DNA of 64,000 nucleotides. Origin: Roseburia_C sp900315735 (GTDB taxonomy: Bacteria > Bacillota > Clostridia > Lachnospirales > Lachnospiraceae). How positions within the stretch are numbered: the first letter of the stretch is position 1; each line of letters starts with the position of its first letter. The DNA is taken from the NCBI GenBank assembly GCA_052118425.1, contig JBQKHF010000009.1, one strand, 5' to 3'. Position numbers and translations under genes: made by a program. The notes below the pieces were generated by a model. It did no database searches. It was not told the origin of the DNA and saw only the letters and a list, made by a program, of their open reading frames with translations. Shown piece by piece: positions 35,711-45,176 of this stretch.

Positions 35711-36225
35711 TGTTATAAGTGATGGAATGGATGAAAAGTTTACCGGGAAAGTTTTTACGTCTAAAGGCATTTGCTTTAACCTTTGAAATGCAGAAGTTCT
35801 AAGGCATATGTTTTCCTTTTTTCTATAAATACTGTCTTTCCAATGTTTGACAGACACATTGCACGGTTCGCTGCCTGCGGATACATGAATAGGCTTGTTA
35901 GGGGCACTTAGAATTTCGTCTGCAACCAGGCAACGCTGGTACAAGGATGTACCAGCGAGGCACAGATGAACACGGATGTGAATTTGTGCCGGTTGCCAGA
36001 CGAAGTTCATATATCAGCCGAAATTCTTAGTGCCCCTTACAGGCATGTGTAGTATCCGCAGACAACGGACAGTGCGACGTGTCAGTCCAAGCAACGGAAA
36101 GACAGTTTATCATCAAGGAAAACATACGCCTAAGAACTGCTGGTATTTCAAAGAAAATAAAACAAATGCTCTTCATACGCAAAAACTTTTCCTATTAACA
36201 CTTTTCCCTCCCATCACTTATGACA
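35711..36225. repeat. 515-bp imperfect palindrome with branched tip filling the addA-maf gap
   Basis: The two halves are inverse copies over most of their length. Outer ends: TGTTATAAGTGATGG against CCATCACTTATGACA. Further in: AAAGTTTTTACGT (35748-35760) against ACGCAAAAACTTT; CTTTGAAAT (35781-35789) against ATTTCAAAG, exact; 35790-35818 against 36116-36144 with about 25 of 29 positions paired; ACTGTCTTTCC, exact; CTGCGGATAC, exact; GGGGCACTTAGAATTTCG with one mismatch. The tip is a junction: TTCGTCTG/CAGACGAA and CAACC/GGTTG enclose a 9-bp hairpin (CGCTGGTAC/GTACCAGCG, 35934-35957) and a second one (GGCACA/TGTGCC, 35959-35990). It starts two bases after the addA stop and ends 25 bp before maf. 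Either a MITE-like element or a long structured RNA; no protein gene is supported in it. Confidence 0.85.
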
Positions 36226-36227
36226 CC

Positions 36228-39200
36228 TTATACTTCAATTGCCTGATTCAGCCGGAAGGAATAAAGGTACTTCTCCTTCACCGGAAGCGGGAATATCCGC
36301 TCTAACGCTTCTGCGTATAGGTCTAACTGTTCCTTATACATATCCCGCAGCCTTGTGGCACTATCTACCCGGTCTGTCTTATAATCAAGCAGTACGATTC
36401 CATCTTCTTCCACCCAGAAAACATCTATGATTCCCTGGATTAAAACCATCTCTTCTTCCATCTCATGATTTCCCATGACAAACGGCTTCTCGCGGAACAA
36501 ATCATCCCGCATTGCAGCTGCTTTCATACGGGGTGCAAGCTTTGATTTTAAGAATAATTCCACGGATGGTATACGGATTAATTTTTGCATATCCTCAGAT
36601 ACTTTACCCATTTGTACCAGTCCTGTCAACTGCTTTTTTATATTCTCTGCAAATTCATCGGAACGATCCGGCATTTTCGTAAAATCATAGCATTCCATCA
36701 GACGATGCATAGCTGTTCCACGCAATGCTCCCTGGTTTACATCTGCCTTTCCTTCCATGAATGCCGGAACATATGGGGTAGATACTTCTTCCAGGAATTT
36801 TGGTGTAACATCCTCCTCTTCCTTTGCTGCAAGCTCCCGCATTGCCCGGTGTTTTAATTCCGATACAGAATATTTTGTCACCAGATGAATGGCATCCTTA
36901 TGCGGATACTGATAGGATAACTGCTCTTTTATTTCTTCATACTGCGTATCAGAAACTTCCTTTGCCTGCTGCACACGCTGTCTCAATGACACATGTTCTG
37001 TAATCTGATGAGCTGCCTCTTCCTCTAACATACTCCACGGAGTAATATAAGAAACCTTATCCCAGTTACCACTGGCGGCGGCTGCCGGAAGAATCCACTC
37101 TAAGAAAGTCTTTGCTTCTGCCCGCTCCTTAAAATTAAGTTCTTTACTTTTCCTTCCGCAATAAGTTGATTCTATCTGCTGCAGTGTTTCTTCGTCCTTG
37201 ATACAGCCGGTTATAATCAATTTCTCTTTGGCTCTTGTAAATGCTACATATAAAACACGCAGCTCTTCGCCAAGACTTTCTAATTCTGTCTGTCTTGCAA
37301 TTACTTTCTTAAAAAATGCAGGTACTTTTATCCGCCGGTCTTCCTCAATAATATCAAGTCCGACTCCAAGGTTCGGATGCAGAATCATCTTGCTGCGGCT
37401 GTCCTGCTTATTAAAGGACTTGCCCATTCCACTGACAAAGCAGACCGGAAATTCCAGTCCCTTACTCTTGTGGATACTCATAATATTTACGGCATCTTCA
37501 TTTTCACCCACAAGCTCTGCTTCTCCAAAATCTACATCATACTTCTGCAGCTCATCAATATATCGTATAAAATGATAGAGTCCTCGATAACTGGTTTTCT
37601 CATAGGCAATGGCTTTTTCCGACAGCATATGAAGATTTGCAAGTCTCTGCCTGCCCGCCGGCAATGCCGATGCATATCTGGCATATCCGGTCTCCTTTAA
37701 TACTTTTTGCAGCAGCTCATGCATTGGTATATCCATAGTCTGCTTGCGAAGCTTTTCATAAGTTTCAGAAAAACGTTTTAATTTTGTCCGCATGTCTTCA
37801 TCCGCTGTTGTTTCTTTTTCTATTGGCTTTTCTTCACTCTCCAGAAACAGTTTTACGCACTGGTGATACGGCTTATCCGCTGCCAGTAACCGAAGTCTTG
37901 CGAGCTGTTCATCCGAAAGACCTACCATCGGAGACTTTAATACTGCTGCCAGCGGAATATCCTGCCTCGGGTTATCTAATATCCTAAGATAATTTAATAC
38001 CGTCCGGATTTCTAGGGTTGAAAAATATCCGGTTCTTGAAATGGTATGTGCCGGAATTCCATTGGTATTTAACACCTCTGCAAAAAGGTCTGCCCATTCA
38101 CTTAAGCTGCGCAATAAAATTACAATGTCTCCATAACGTACTTTTCGGAACTCTCCGGTCTCTTCATCTACCACTTCTTCTTTGCCTACCATTTTTCGAA
38201 TCCGGTCTGCAATTAATTTTGCTTCCAGTTCCTGTTTTGAAATCTGTTGTTTTACTTGCTGCCGTTTCGTTTCCTGCTGTTTTAATTCCTGTTGTTTTGC
38301 TTCCTGCTTCTTTGTTTCTTCTTCCAATTCCTGTGTAGTTGTCAGAAGAATCTCACTGTCAAAGGCATCCGCCTTCTCGCCCGCCGGATAATCTGCGCCA
38401 CAATACAATGCCGCCTCATCGGTGTAATCCACGCCTCCAAGATTCCGTTTCATAATCTGATAGAAAATATCATTGGTAAAAGTAAGCACCGTATCTCTGC
38501 TTCGGAAGTTCTTATGCAGATCAATCCGCTGGCATGGTGCATCTTTTGTCTCATAAGTGTCAAACTTTTCCATGAAAAGCTCCGGTCTTGCCAGACGGAA
38601 ACGGTAAATGCTCTGTTTTACATCTCCTACCATAAAGAGATTATTCTGTCCTACTGTCTCTCTTGAAATTGCCCGAAGAATCGTCTCCTGCACATAGTTA
38701 CTGTCCTGATACTCATCTATCATAATTTCTTCATAGGCATTCTGAAATTCCTTTGCAGTCTCCGTAGGCTCTCCGGTTTCTTCCTCCACCAATATCTCTA
38801 ATGCAAAATGCTCAAGGTCTGAGAAATCCACCAGATTCTTATCCTGCTTTCTTGCTGCAAAAGCATCGATAAAACGCTCAGTCACTTCTGCTAACGCTTC
38901 TGCCGAAGACCGTACCAGGGCAAGCTGTTCTAAAATTTCTTCAAATGTAAGTGCAAAGCAGTCGCTCTGAAGCTTGCCAATACCATCCTTCAGTTTCTTT
39001 CGTTCTGCTTTCACCTGTTCCTGTTTTTCCGGACTTCCAAAATATTCTTTCGCTCTGCCTAAAGTAGCAAACTTGCAGTTCCTTAATTTCTCATAAAAAT
39101 CCTGATAGGTGTCGCAGGAAAGCAGTTCTTCCATCCGTTCTGCATCCTTCTCACAGGCTTCCTCATACATATAGGGACCATCGATGTCATGGCAGAGTTC

Positions 39201-39905
39201 AAGATAGTGCTCTGCCTGCTCTAAAAAGCCCTTTACCATCTGCCTGCCATATTCTACCGTCATTTCGATAAAGGATGCCTGCTCTAATTCCTGTTCTGTT
39301 TTTATCTCATAACAGCTTAATGCTTCCCGAAGCCACTGCTTCGGCCATGGATAACTCTGTGCATAGGAATAGAGTTTAAATATCATATCCCGCACCGGAG
39401 CATCACTTCTGCTGGTTCCATAGCAGGAAATGAGATGCAGAAAGCCCGGATGTTTTTCTTCATAACACTGCTCAAACAGTCTGGTCATCACATCTTCCCG
39501 AAGAAGCTTTAACTCTCCCTCATCTCCAATCCGGAAATTTGGTTCCAATCCGATTTCATGAAAATGATTTCGAAGCACATAGAGACAGAAACTGTCAATG
39601 GTAGTAATCTGTGCATTCTGCACCAGTGCTGCCTGCTGCTGTAATCTTACATCCGAAGGATTCTCCTGCAATGCCTTTTCCAATGCTTTTGCCACACGCT
39701 CCTTCATCTGGGCTGCTGCCGCATTGGTAAAAGTCACCACCAGAAGATGGTCAATATCTACCGGATGCTCCTTATCCAATACCAGTTCTTTGATTCGCTC
39801 TACCAGTACGGCTGTCTTTCCGGAGCCTGCTGCCGCCGACACTAAGATATTACGGTTTCTTAAATCGATGACCTGCTGCTGTTCTTTCGTCCATGTCATT
39901 CCCAT
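36228..39905 (-). CDS. addA: ATP-dependent helicase/nuclease subunit A
   Basis: AddA is the UvrD-like helicase and one of the two nuclease subunits of AddAB, which resects double-strand breaks for RecA. The 1,225 residues include Walker A SAAAGSGKTAVLVER (about 23-37), Walker B IDEYQDSN (about 394), the NIMSIHKSKGLEFPV helicase motif, and a C-terminal RecB-family nuclease (VLLDYKTDRVD). A Gln/Lys-rich repetitive insert (about 526-557) interrupts the helicase region. It starts three bases after the addB stop. The palindromic element follows its stop codon. Confidence 0.96.
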   Translation of the reverse strand: MGMTWTKEQQQVIDLRNRNILVSAAAGSGKTAVLVERIKELVLDKEHPVDIDHLLVVTFTNAAAAQMKERVAKALEKALQENPSDVRLQQQAALVQNAQITTIDSFCLYVLRNHFHEIGLEPNFRIGDEGELKLLREDVMTRLFEQCYEEKHPGFLHLISCYGTSRSDAPVRDMIFKLYSYAQSYPWPKQWLREALSCYEIKTEQELEQASFIEMTVEYGRQMVKGFLEQAEHYLELCHDIDGPYMYEEACEKDAERMEELLSCDTYQDFYEKLRNCKFATLGRAKEYFGSPEKQEQVKAERKKLKDGIGKLQSDCFALTFEEILEQLALVRSSAEALAEVTERFIDAFAARKQDKNLVDFSDLEHFALEILVEEETGEPTETAKEFQNAYEEIMIDEYQDSNYVQETILRAISRETVGQNNLFMVGDVKQSIYRFRLARPELFMEKFDTYETKDAPCQRIDLHKNFRSRDTVLTFTNDIFYQIMKRNLGGVDYTDEAALYCGADYPAGEKADAFDSEILLTTTQELEEETKKQEAKQQELKQQETKRQQVKQQISKQELEAKLIADRIRKMVGKEEVVDEETGEFRKVRYGDIVILLRSLSEWADLFAEVLNTNGIPAHTISRTGYFSTLEIRTVLNYLRILDNPRQDIPLAAVLKSPMVGLSDEQLARLRLLAADKPYHQCVKLFLESEEKPIEKETTADEDMRTKLKRFSETYEKLRKQTMDIPMHELLQKVLKETGYARYASALPAGRQRLANLHMLSEKAIAYEKTSYRGLYHFIRYIDELQKYDVDFGEAELVGENEDAVNIMSIHKSKGLEFPVCFVSGMGKSFNKQDSRSKMILHPNLGVGLDIIEEDRRIKVPAFFKKVIARQTELESLGEELRVLYVAFTRAKEKLIITGCIKDEETLQQIESTYCGRKSKELNFKERAEAKTFLEWILPAAAASGNWDKVSYITPWSMLEEEAAHQITEHVSLRQRVQQAKEVSDTQYEEIKEQLSYQYPHKDAIHLVTKYSVSELKHRAMRELAAKEEEDVTPKFLEEVSTPYVPAFMEGKADVNQGALRGTAMHRLMECYDFTKMPDRSDEFAENIKKQLTGLVQMGKVSEDMQKLIRIPSVELFLKSKLAPRMKAAAMRDDLFREKPFVMGNHEMEEEMVLIQGIIDVFWVEEDGIVLLDYKTDRVDSATRLRDMYKEQLDLYAEALERIFPLPVKEKYLYSFRLNQAIEV

Positions 39906-39908
39906 CTC

Positions 39909-42900
39909 TTAAAAAACCTCCTTCATGCGTTCATAGATTTCCTCGGAAGATAATTCTTCTAACCGTCTTACTTCATATCCCGGAATCTTCTTATCAAATC
40001 CGCAGACCGCAGCATATGGACAATAATCACAGCTGCTCCGGTTCTTTAAAAGATATGGATTTACTTCTGTATTTCCCTTTAAAATGGCATTTCCGGCTTC
40101 TGCAATCCGGTAGTTGGTATAATCTGCAATCAGCTTAAATTCTTCTTTATCCACAGCCTTATCACTTTTCCGCACTGTTCCGTCTTTATTTACGGAAATC
40201 GGAAGTACATTGGATTTACCGGAAAGTTCCACATCCATAGCACGGAAAATATCATCCTCTGTATTTACCACTCCATCCAGACGTAAATTCTCCAATATTT
40301 TTCTTCGAATCTCTTCTTCCGATTCACTACCGGTTCCTTCCACCATTGGGTCATCAATATGATAATAGAACATACCTGCCGGCACTACCTCTTTTGCCGG
40401 ATTTCGTTTTGCAAACAATTCCATGGCTGCATTCATATAGACCACAAGCTGAAGCTTTAATCCATGATAAAGCGACAACAGTTCAAAGCCGGTATTACCG
40501 GACTTGTAATCAATAATCTTTACATATAACTTATCTTTGTCTTCATAAGTATCAATACGGTCAATTCTTCCCTGCAGCCGCATATGCTCTTCTTCGCTGA
40601 GTTTAAAGTTCACTGCGTTTAAATTATCCGTATAGGAAAATCCAACCTCAAACTGTGCCGGTTCAAATTTACCCTGTCGAATCTGGCTGGTCAGTGCCCA
40701 GATAGTCCGCTCAAAAATCTTTTTCATCTTAGCAACCTGATAGCGGTTGGCTGCCGTGTCCGCCATGGCTGCATTTCCACTGGCTGCAATGGCTTCTTCC
40801 ATTGCACGCTCCATAAGCTGCTTTTGTGCTTCTTCTGTAATATCAAACCAGCTGTAAGCAGATTCTTTCAGATACCGGCTATAATTTTCCAGTGCCTGAT
40901 GATAGATATTTCCCATATCTGCCATACGGAATTCAAAGAGTTCCCTTTCCTGTAAACGCAGGCCATAGGTCAGGAAATGGGCACAGGCACAGGCAGCATA
41001 CTGCTCTAACCGGGTAACACTGTTCTTTAACTCATTTCCGTAAAGAGCCTTTGCCACAGCCCGGCTGATAGGCTCTGCATGATATTTAAGCTCCGCTGCC
41101 TCAAGAATAGCTTTCACCTGCTCCTGATATGCCGGTTCCTTTTCATACCAGTGCAGCAGTGCCTGCCAGAGTGCTTCCTTCTCTTCATTCCACTCTGCAT
41201 CTTCCTGATACAGACCCTCTAACAGAAATGCCATACTGCTCTCCGGCGTTACTAATGTCTCATCAATCTGCTCTCCAGTTATCAGCTCTGCCTTTAAGCC
41301 CGGGAACAATCCCTCTATCATATGAATAAAATAGGACGGACGCTTTGCACTTCCATCACTGCCTACTCTTGCATAGGTAAGATAAAGCTTTTTGGATGGC
41401 TTTGTCACAGCAAGATAAAGATAAAAACGCTGGATAAAGACACGTTCTCTTGCTGTAGGAGCCAGTTCCATATGATTTTTTGCAAGTTCTTCTCTTTCCA
41501 GCTGGGAAATGATTCCTCCACGGTTATCCGATTTTGGCACAATGCCATCATTGACTCCCACGATAAACAATACTTTTATATCGTCAAGACGGGTTCTTTC
41601 TATATCACCAATCATCACACAGTCATAGCCGCCCGGAATCACACCTACCTTAGCTGCTTCAAAGCCAGCCTCTAAGACTTTGGCATATTCAGATACATCC
41701 ATGACTTCATCGCCCAGAAGCGTTGCCATCTTATCCAAAATATCCATTACAATGCGATAAATCTGTGCATATTCTTTTGCCTTGGCTAAGTCCGTCGCTT
41801 CTTTATACTGATTCTCCCGGTATTTTAACTGCTGCTCTATCTGTAAGGATACAATAAACTGATAAAGTGCTGTAGTGCATTCCCGTACAGTAGCGCCCTT
41901 TTTCCGAAAGACAGCCGTCAGTTCTGAAAATGGCTCCATTACACGAATCCGAAGTTCATTTAATGCTTCCAAATCCTCTTCTGCAACCTCATGGGTCGTA
42001 TAAATAAATCTTGCCTCCCATTTTTTCTTTCCACGGATGCCTGCTGCCAGCACATAATTTTCCAACAGGTCAATCTCATCCTCGCTGATTTGTGATAATC
42101 CGCAACGCAGATAACGGAACATCGCTTCCTCTGAAAAATTATCCTCTATCACCTGAAGCAAAGAACGGACAAATTCCAAAAATGGATGCAGTAAAATGTT
42201 TTTCGTCGTATCCAAGAAAAACGGAATGCCAAACTCTTCCATAATCTGCGGCACGTAGCTTCCATATTCTTCTATGGCACCGGAAATAATGGCAAAATCC
42301 CGGTAACGATATTCTCCGGTATGCACCAGCCTTGCAATCTCTTCTGCCGCATACTGCAGTTCTCTTCTTGGATTTGGCAGAGATAAAATCTCTATGCCTT
42401 CTTTGAGTTCTTTCTCATCCTTCTTTTCATATCTATGATGTCTGGTCCGAAACAGATTCTGCTCTAAGAAACGAAGTACCGGTGCTTCCCGAAACCGGTC
42501 AGCTTGTGGATTCTTTAATACAACTGGCTCTGCTACTTCAAAATGCGTCTCTTCTGCCATTTTCATAAGACTTGCTATGGTCTTCTTGCTCATGGCAAAC
42601 AACTCCTGCATATCATGATAAGAATAGATATCCTCTGCCGGGTCGATGGTTACAGTAACATAAATATCTGATACAATTTCCATCAGGCGGTACAGCACAT
42701 TATTCTGAATTGGTGTAAATCCGGTAAATCCGTCTAAAACCAGCACGGCATCCTGTAAAAGCTTTGATTCCTCTGCCATATCACAGAAGGCTTCCAAGAC
42801 TTCTTCTGCAGTAATATACATCCCGGAAATTGCACTTCGAAAGCCCCGGTACATGGTCAGAATATCCTGCAATTTATAGGAAAATGCTGGTGACATATTC

Positions 42901-43337
42901 TGCTCTTCGATAAATGTTTCCAATGTATCCGGATCTATATTATACTGTGTCAGCTCCGATATCAGGGACTTCACTTCACTGATGTATCCCATCTTCTTCA
43001 TATTTCCCTGCATCACGTGCAAATCATCCATCCGCTCTTCGGCAACCTTACGCAATACCAGGTTTTTACCGGTCTCTTCTAAGACTGCCATATTCGTCTT
43101 TCCAAGTTCATCGAAAATACGATATGCCAGTCGCTGAAAGCTGACCACATCTATATTCATAATACTGTTTTTTTCCTGTAACCGAACAAGTTCACGCTGC
43201 GTCTGCATCGTGAACTGTTCCGGTACTACTACATAATAATTTTTCTTTAAATTCTTCTGAGCCTCTTTGACTGTTTTGCGGAATACATAGCCTGACTTTC
43301 CGCTTCCAGCACTGCCCAGCACAAATTGCAGTGCCAT
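39909..43337 (-). CDS. addB: ATP-dependent helicase/nuclease subunit B
   Basis: Partner of AddA; carries an inactive or scanning helicase fold, the second nuclease and an iron-sulfur cluster. The 1,142 residues include GSAGSGKSGYVFRK at the N-terminus, four cluster cysteines split between CACAHFLTYG (near 785) and CDYCPYAAVCG near the C-terminus, and the nuclease motif VKIIDYKSGN. The ATG lies one base after the LacI-type regulator stop, with AGGAGG inside that gene, so translation is coupled. Confidence 0.95.
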   Translation of the reverse strand: MALQFVLGSAGSGKSGYVFRKTVKEAQKNLKKNYYVVVPEQFTMQTQRELVRLQEKNSIMNIDVVSFQRLAYRIFDELGKTNMAVLEETGKNLVLRKVAEERMDDLHVMQGNMKKMGYISEVKSLISELTQYNIDPDTLETFIEEQNMSPAFSYKLQDILTMYRGFRSAISGMYITAEEVLEAFCDMAEESKLLQDAVLVLDGFTGFTPIQNNVLYRLMEIVSDIYVTVTIDPAEDIYSYHDMQELFAMSKKTIASLMKMAEETHFEVAEPVVLKNPQADRFREAPVLRFLEQNLFRTRHHRYEKKDEKELKEGIEILSLPNPRRELQYAAEEIARLVHTGEYRYRDFAIISGAIEEYGSYVPQIMEEFGIPFFLDTTKNILLHPFLEFVRSLLQVIEDNFSEEAMFRYLRCGLSQISEDEIDLLENYVLAAGIRGKKKWEARFIYTTHEVAEEDLEALNELRIRVMEPFSELTAVFRKKGATVRECTTALYQFIVSLQIEQQLKYRENQYKEATDLAKAKEYAQIYRIVMDILDKMATLLGDEVMDVSEYAKVLEAGFEAAKVGVIPGGYDCVMIGDIERTRLDDIKVLFIVGVNDGIVPKSDNRGGIISQLEREELAKNHMELAPTARERVFIQRFYLYLAVTKPSKKLYLTYARVGSDGSAKRPSYFIHMIEGLFPGLKAELITGEQIDETLVTPESSMAFLLEGLYQEDAEWNEEKEALWQALLHWYEKEPAYQEQVKAILEAAELKYHAEPISRAVAKALYGNELKNSVTRLEQYAACACAHFLTYGLRLQERELFEFRMADMGNIYHQALENYSRYLKESAYSWFDITEEAQKQLMERAMEEAIAASGNAAMADTAANRYQVAKMKKIFERTIWALTSQIRQGKFEPAQFEVGFSYTDNLNAVNFKLSEEEHMRLQGRIDRIDTYEDKDKLYVKIIDYKSGNTGFELLSLYHGLKLQLVVYMNAAMELFAKRNPAKEVVPAGMFYYHIDDPMVEGTGSESEEEIRRKILENLRLDGVVNTEDDIFRAMDVELSGKSNVLPISVNKDGTVRKSDKAVDKEEFKLIADYTNYRIAEAGNAILKGNTEVNPYLLKNRSSCDYCPYAAVCGFDKKIPGYEVRRLEELSSEEIYERMKEVF

Positions 43338-43338
43338 A

Positions 43339-44349
43339 TCAGATTCCTCCTACTGATTCTCCCATTAAAAGCTCTCCATTGATAATCACACGCTCCACCA
43401 GTGTTGTCTTTGGCTGCTCGATTTTCTGTACCAGACGTTTTACCGCCTCTTCTCCAATCTTTCTGGTATTCTGCCGTATGGTTGTAATCTTTGGGCTCAT
43501 CAGCTGGGATACTTTTGTTCCATCAAAACCTGCAATAGAAATATCATCCGGTACTTTTAGTCCCATTTCATCAATTACATTAATCCCACCAATTAATGCT
43601 GTATCATCCGGGTAGAGAATACAGGTCGGCGGGTCAGGCAGATTTAAAAGTTCCCTGGTTGCCTTTGCCACAAGCCTGGTATCTAAATATTCTCCTTCCT
43701 TTAAGTAGTCATCCGGAACATTCAGATTAAAGCTCTCCATTGTCTGGAAAAAGCTGGTCAGACGATCTCTGGTAACAGCCGAATGTTTTTCCCCATAAAT
43801 GTATGCAATTTTCCGGTGTCCCTTGGAATAAATATAACGTACCAGTTCATTCATCCCTTTTACATTATTAGAAGAAACAACCGTGCAGTTGTGATATACA
43901 TAATCTACAGTAACAATCGGAATATTACTCTGCAAAAGTTCCTGTACCTCCGGTTCCTCAAACCTGGCACACACAATTCCAACTCCGTCAAAATTTCGGT
44001 ATTTGCAGTGTTCAAGATATGACATCTTATGATTCACATGCTCATTATTAATAAAAGTGATATCATAGCCTAATTCTTCCGCCTTTTCTTTAAATCCATT
44101 TAAGATGCCAGAGAAATATTCATGGGTAAGCCCTCTTCCGGCCTCCTCTTTAAAAAGTACTCCTAAGTTATAAGAACGGTTCGTCTTTAACGCCCTTGCT
44201 GCCGCATTCGGAAAATACCCCATCTCCTGTGCTGCTTCTTTAATCCGTATCCTGGTCTTCTCCCCAATATCACTATGTCCATTCAACGCTTTACTTACTG
44301 TTGCCGTTGAGACACCGCAACGCTTCGCCACGTCCTTTAATGAAACCAT
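43339..44349 (-). CDS. LacI-family transcriptional regulator
   Basis: A 336-residue repressor with the typical N-terminal helix-turn-helix (VSLKDVAKRCGVSTATVSKALNG), hinge helix (AARALKTNRS) and a periplasmic-binding-like effector domain (GVLFKEE..., CILYPDDTALIGGINVI, SIAGFDGT). Start at the ATG seven bases after AGGAGG; the open frame upstream overlaps the end of the RNase H gene. Effectors of this family are usually sugars. Placement directly before addB, with no sugar genes near, is unusual. Confidence 0.92.
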   Translation of the reverse strand: MVSLKDVAKRCGVSTATVSKALNGHSDIGEKTRIRIKEAAQEMGYFPNAAARALKTNRSYNLGVLFKEEAGRGLTHEYFSGILNGFKEKAEELGYDITFINNEHVNHKMSYLEHCKYRNFDGVGIVCARFEEPEVQELLQSNIPIVTVDYVYHNCTVVSSNNVKGMNELVRYIYSKGHRKIAYIYGEKHSAVTRDRLTSFFQTMESFNLNVPDDYLKEGEYLDTRLVAKATRELLNLPDPPTCILYPDDTALIGGINVIDEMGLKVPDDISIAGFDGTKVSQLMSPKITTIRQNTRKIGEEAVKRLVQKIEQPKTTLVERVIINGELLMGESVGGI

Positions 44350-44392
44350 TTCTTTCCTCCTTTTTATCCCCGTATCCACTCGTCTGCAGATA

Positions 44393-44986
44393 CTATATTT
44401 CAATTCCGACTGCCTCTTTTGCCAGCCGGTCTGCTTCTTCATTTCCTTCTACCCCTGAGTGCCCTTTTACTTTTACAAAATGAAGCGTAATTTTATCCTT
44501 TATGCTCTGAATATAGTCATAATAAGCAATGGTTCCTTTCTTATTCCGTTTCCATGCTCCTGTTGCCCACATTTCAATGCCCATATAATCATAATATACG
44601 GTAAGCTCTGTCAGTCCAAGCTCTATCGCTTTCTCAACAGCTGCCATACTTCCTAACACTTCTCCTGCCACATTACGCATGGAAGCCATTTCTTCTTCTG
44701 AACCAGCTCCCTGCAGCACTTCTTTTTTCCCATCCGCCATCAGGAACCCGCCATATCCGTAAACCTTAGTTGCAATATTATAAGAACCATCCACAAAGGC
44801 ATAATTTTCCGGTTCTTTTTCTACTGTCTGCTGCTTTTGACCGATATATTCTTCTGCCGCTTCTCTGGTTGGAAAACTTTTAAACTCCGCTCCCGAAAAT
44901 CCATCGGTCTGCTGTTTACACATATCCCAGCTTGTATAAATTCCCGGCTTTTTTCCTTTTCGGACTGCATAAAACTTTGCTGCCAT
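44393..44986 (-). CDS. rnhA: Ribonuclease H (type 1, with N-terminal hybrid-binding domain)
   Basis: A 197-residue enzyme degrading RNA in RNA-DNA hybrids. The N-terminal caulimovirus-type hybrid-binding domain (MAAKFYAVRKGKKPGIYTSW to about 50) is joined to an RNase HI domain with the acidic catalytic set: Asp in AFVDGSY, Glu in NVAGEVLGS, Asp in YYDYMGIE and Asp in GNEEADRLAK. This is the eukaryote-like RNase H1 arrangement common in Clostridia. It is upstream of and likely co-transcribed with the LacI-type gene (43 bp gap). Confidence 0.92.
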   Translation of the reverse strand: MAAKFYAVRKGKKPGIYTSWDMCKQQTDGFSGAEFKSFPTREAAEEYIGQKQQTVEKEPENYAFVDGSYNIATKVYGYGGFLMADGKKEVLQGAGSEEEMASMRNVAGEVLGSMAAVEKAIELGLTELTVYYDYMGIEMWATGAWKRNKKGTIAYYDYIQSIKDKITLHFVKVKGHSGVEGNEEADRLAKEAVGIEI

Positions 44987-45090
44987 TCTTTTTCCTCTTA
45001 CTATCTTTTATTTCTATAAATTCTATTCTTTTCTTACTTATATCACTAATTCTATTCTACCATTTTTCCCTTTGAAAGGCTAGGACAAGC

Positions 45091-45162
45091 TTAGGATTCG
45101 TAACGATATTTTCCGAAAAAATGATTGTATACTGCAATTACTCTTCTTATTTTCTTTTGCAT
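45091..45162 (-). CDS. Candidate 23-residue basic peptide
   Basis: An ATG with AGGA eight bases upstream opens 23 codons starting MQKKIRRVIAVYN and ending in YRYES, 15 bp after the DUF3877 stop and in the same direction. The peptide is basic and aromatic. The ribosome site and coupling are the only support; it could be chance. Confidence 0.28.
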   Translation of the reverse strand: MQKKIRRVIAVYNHFFGKYRYES

Positions 45163-45176
45163 CTTTTCTTCCTCGC

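Noticed and set aside
35687..36010. A 108-codon N-terminal extension of maf
   Set aside because: It lies in the palindromic element, has no Maf similarity, and the GTG start has a far better ribosome site.
36030..36305. An open frame on plus across the right arm of the palindrome
   Set aside because: It runs into the end of addA antisense, has no ribosome site, and its length is explained by the element.
44350..44442. Longer N-terminus for the LacI-type regulator
   Set aside because: It overlaps the RNase H gene, and AGGAGG precedes the canonical helix-turn-helix start.
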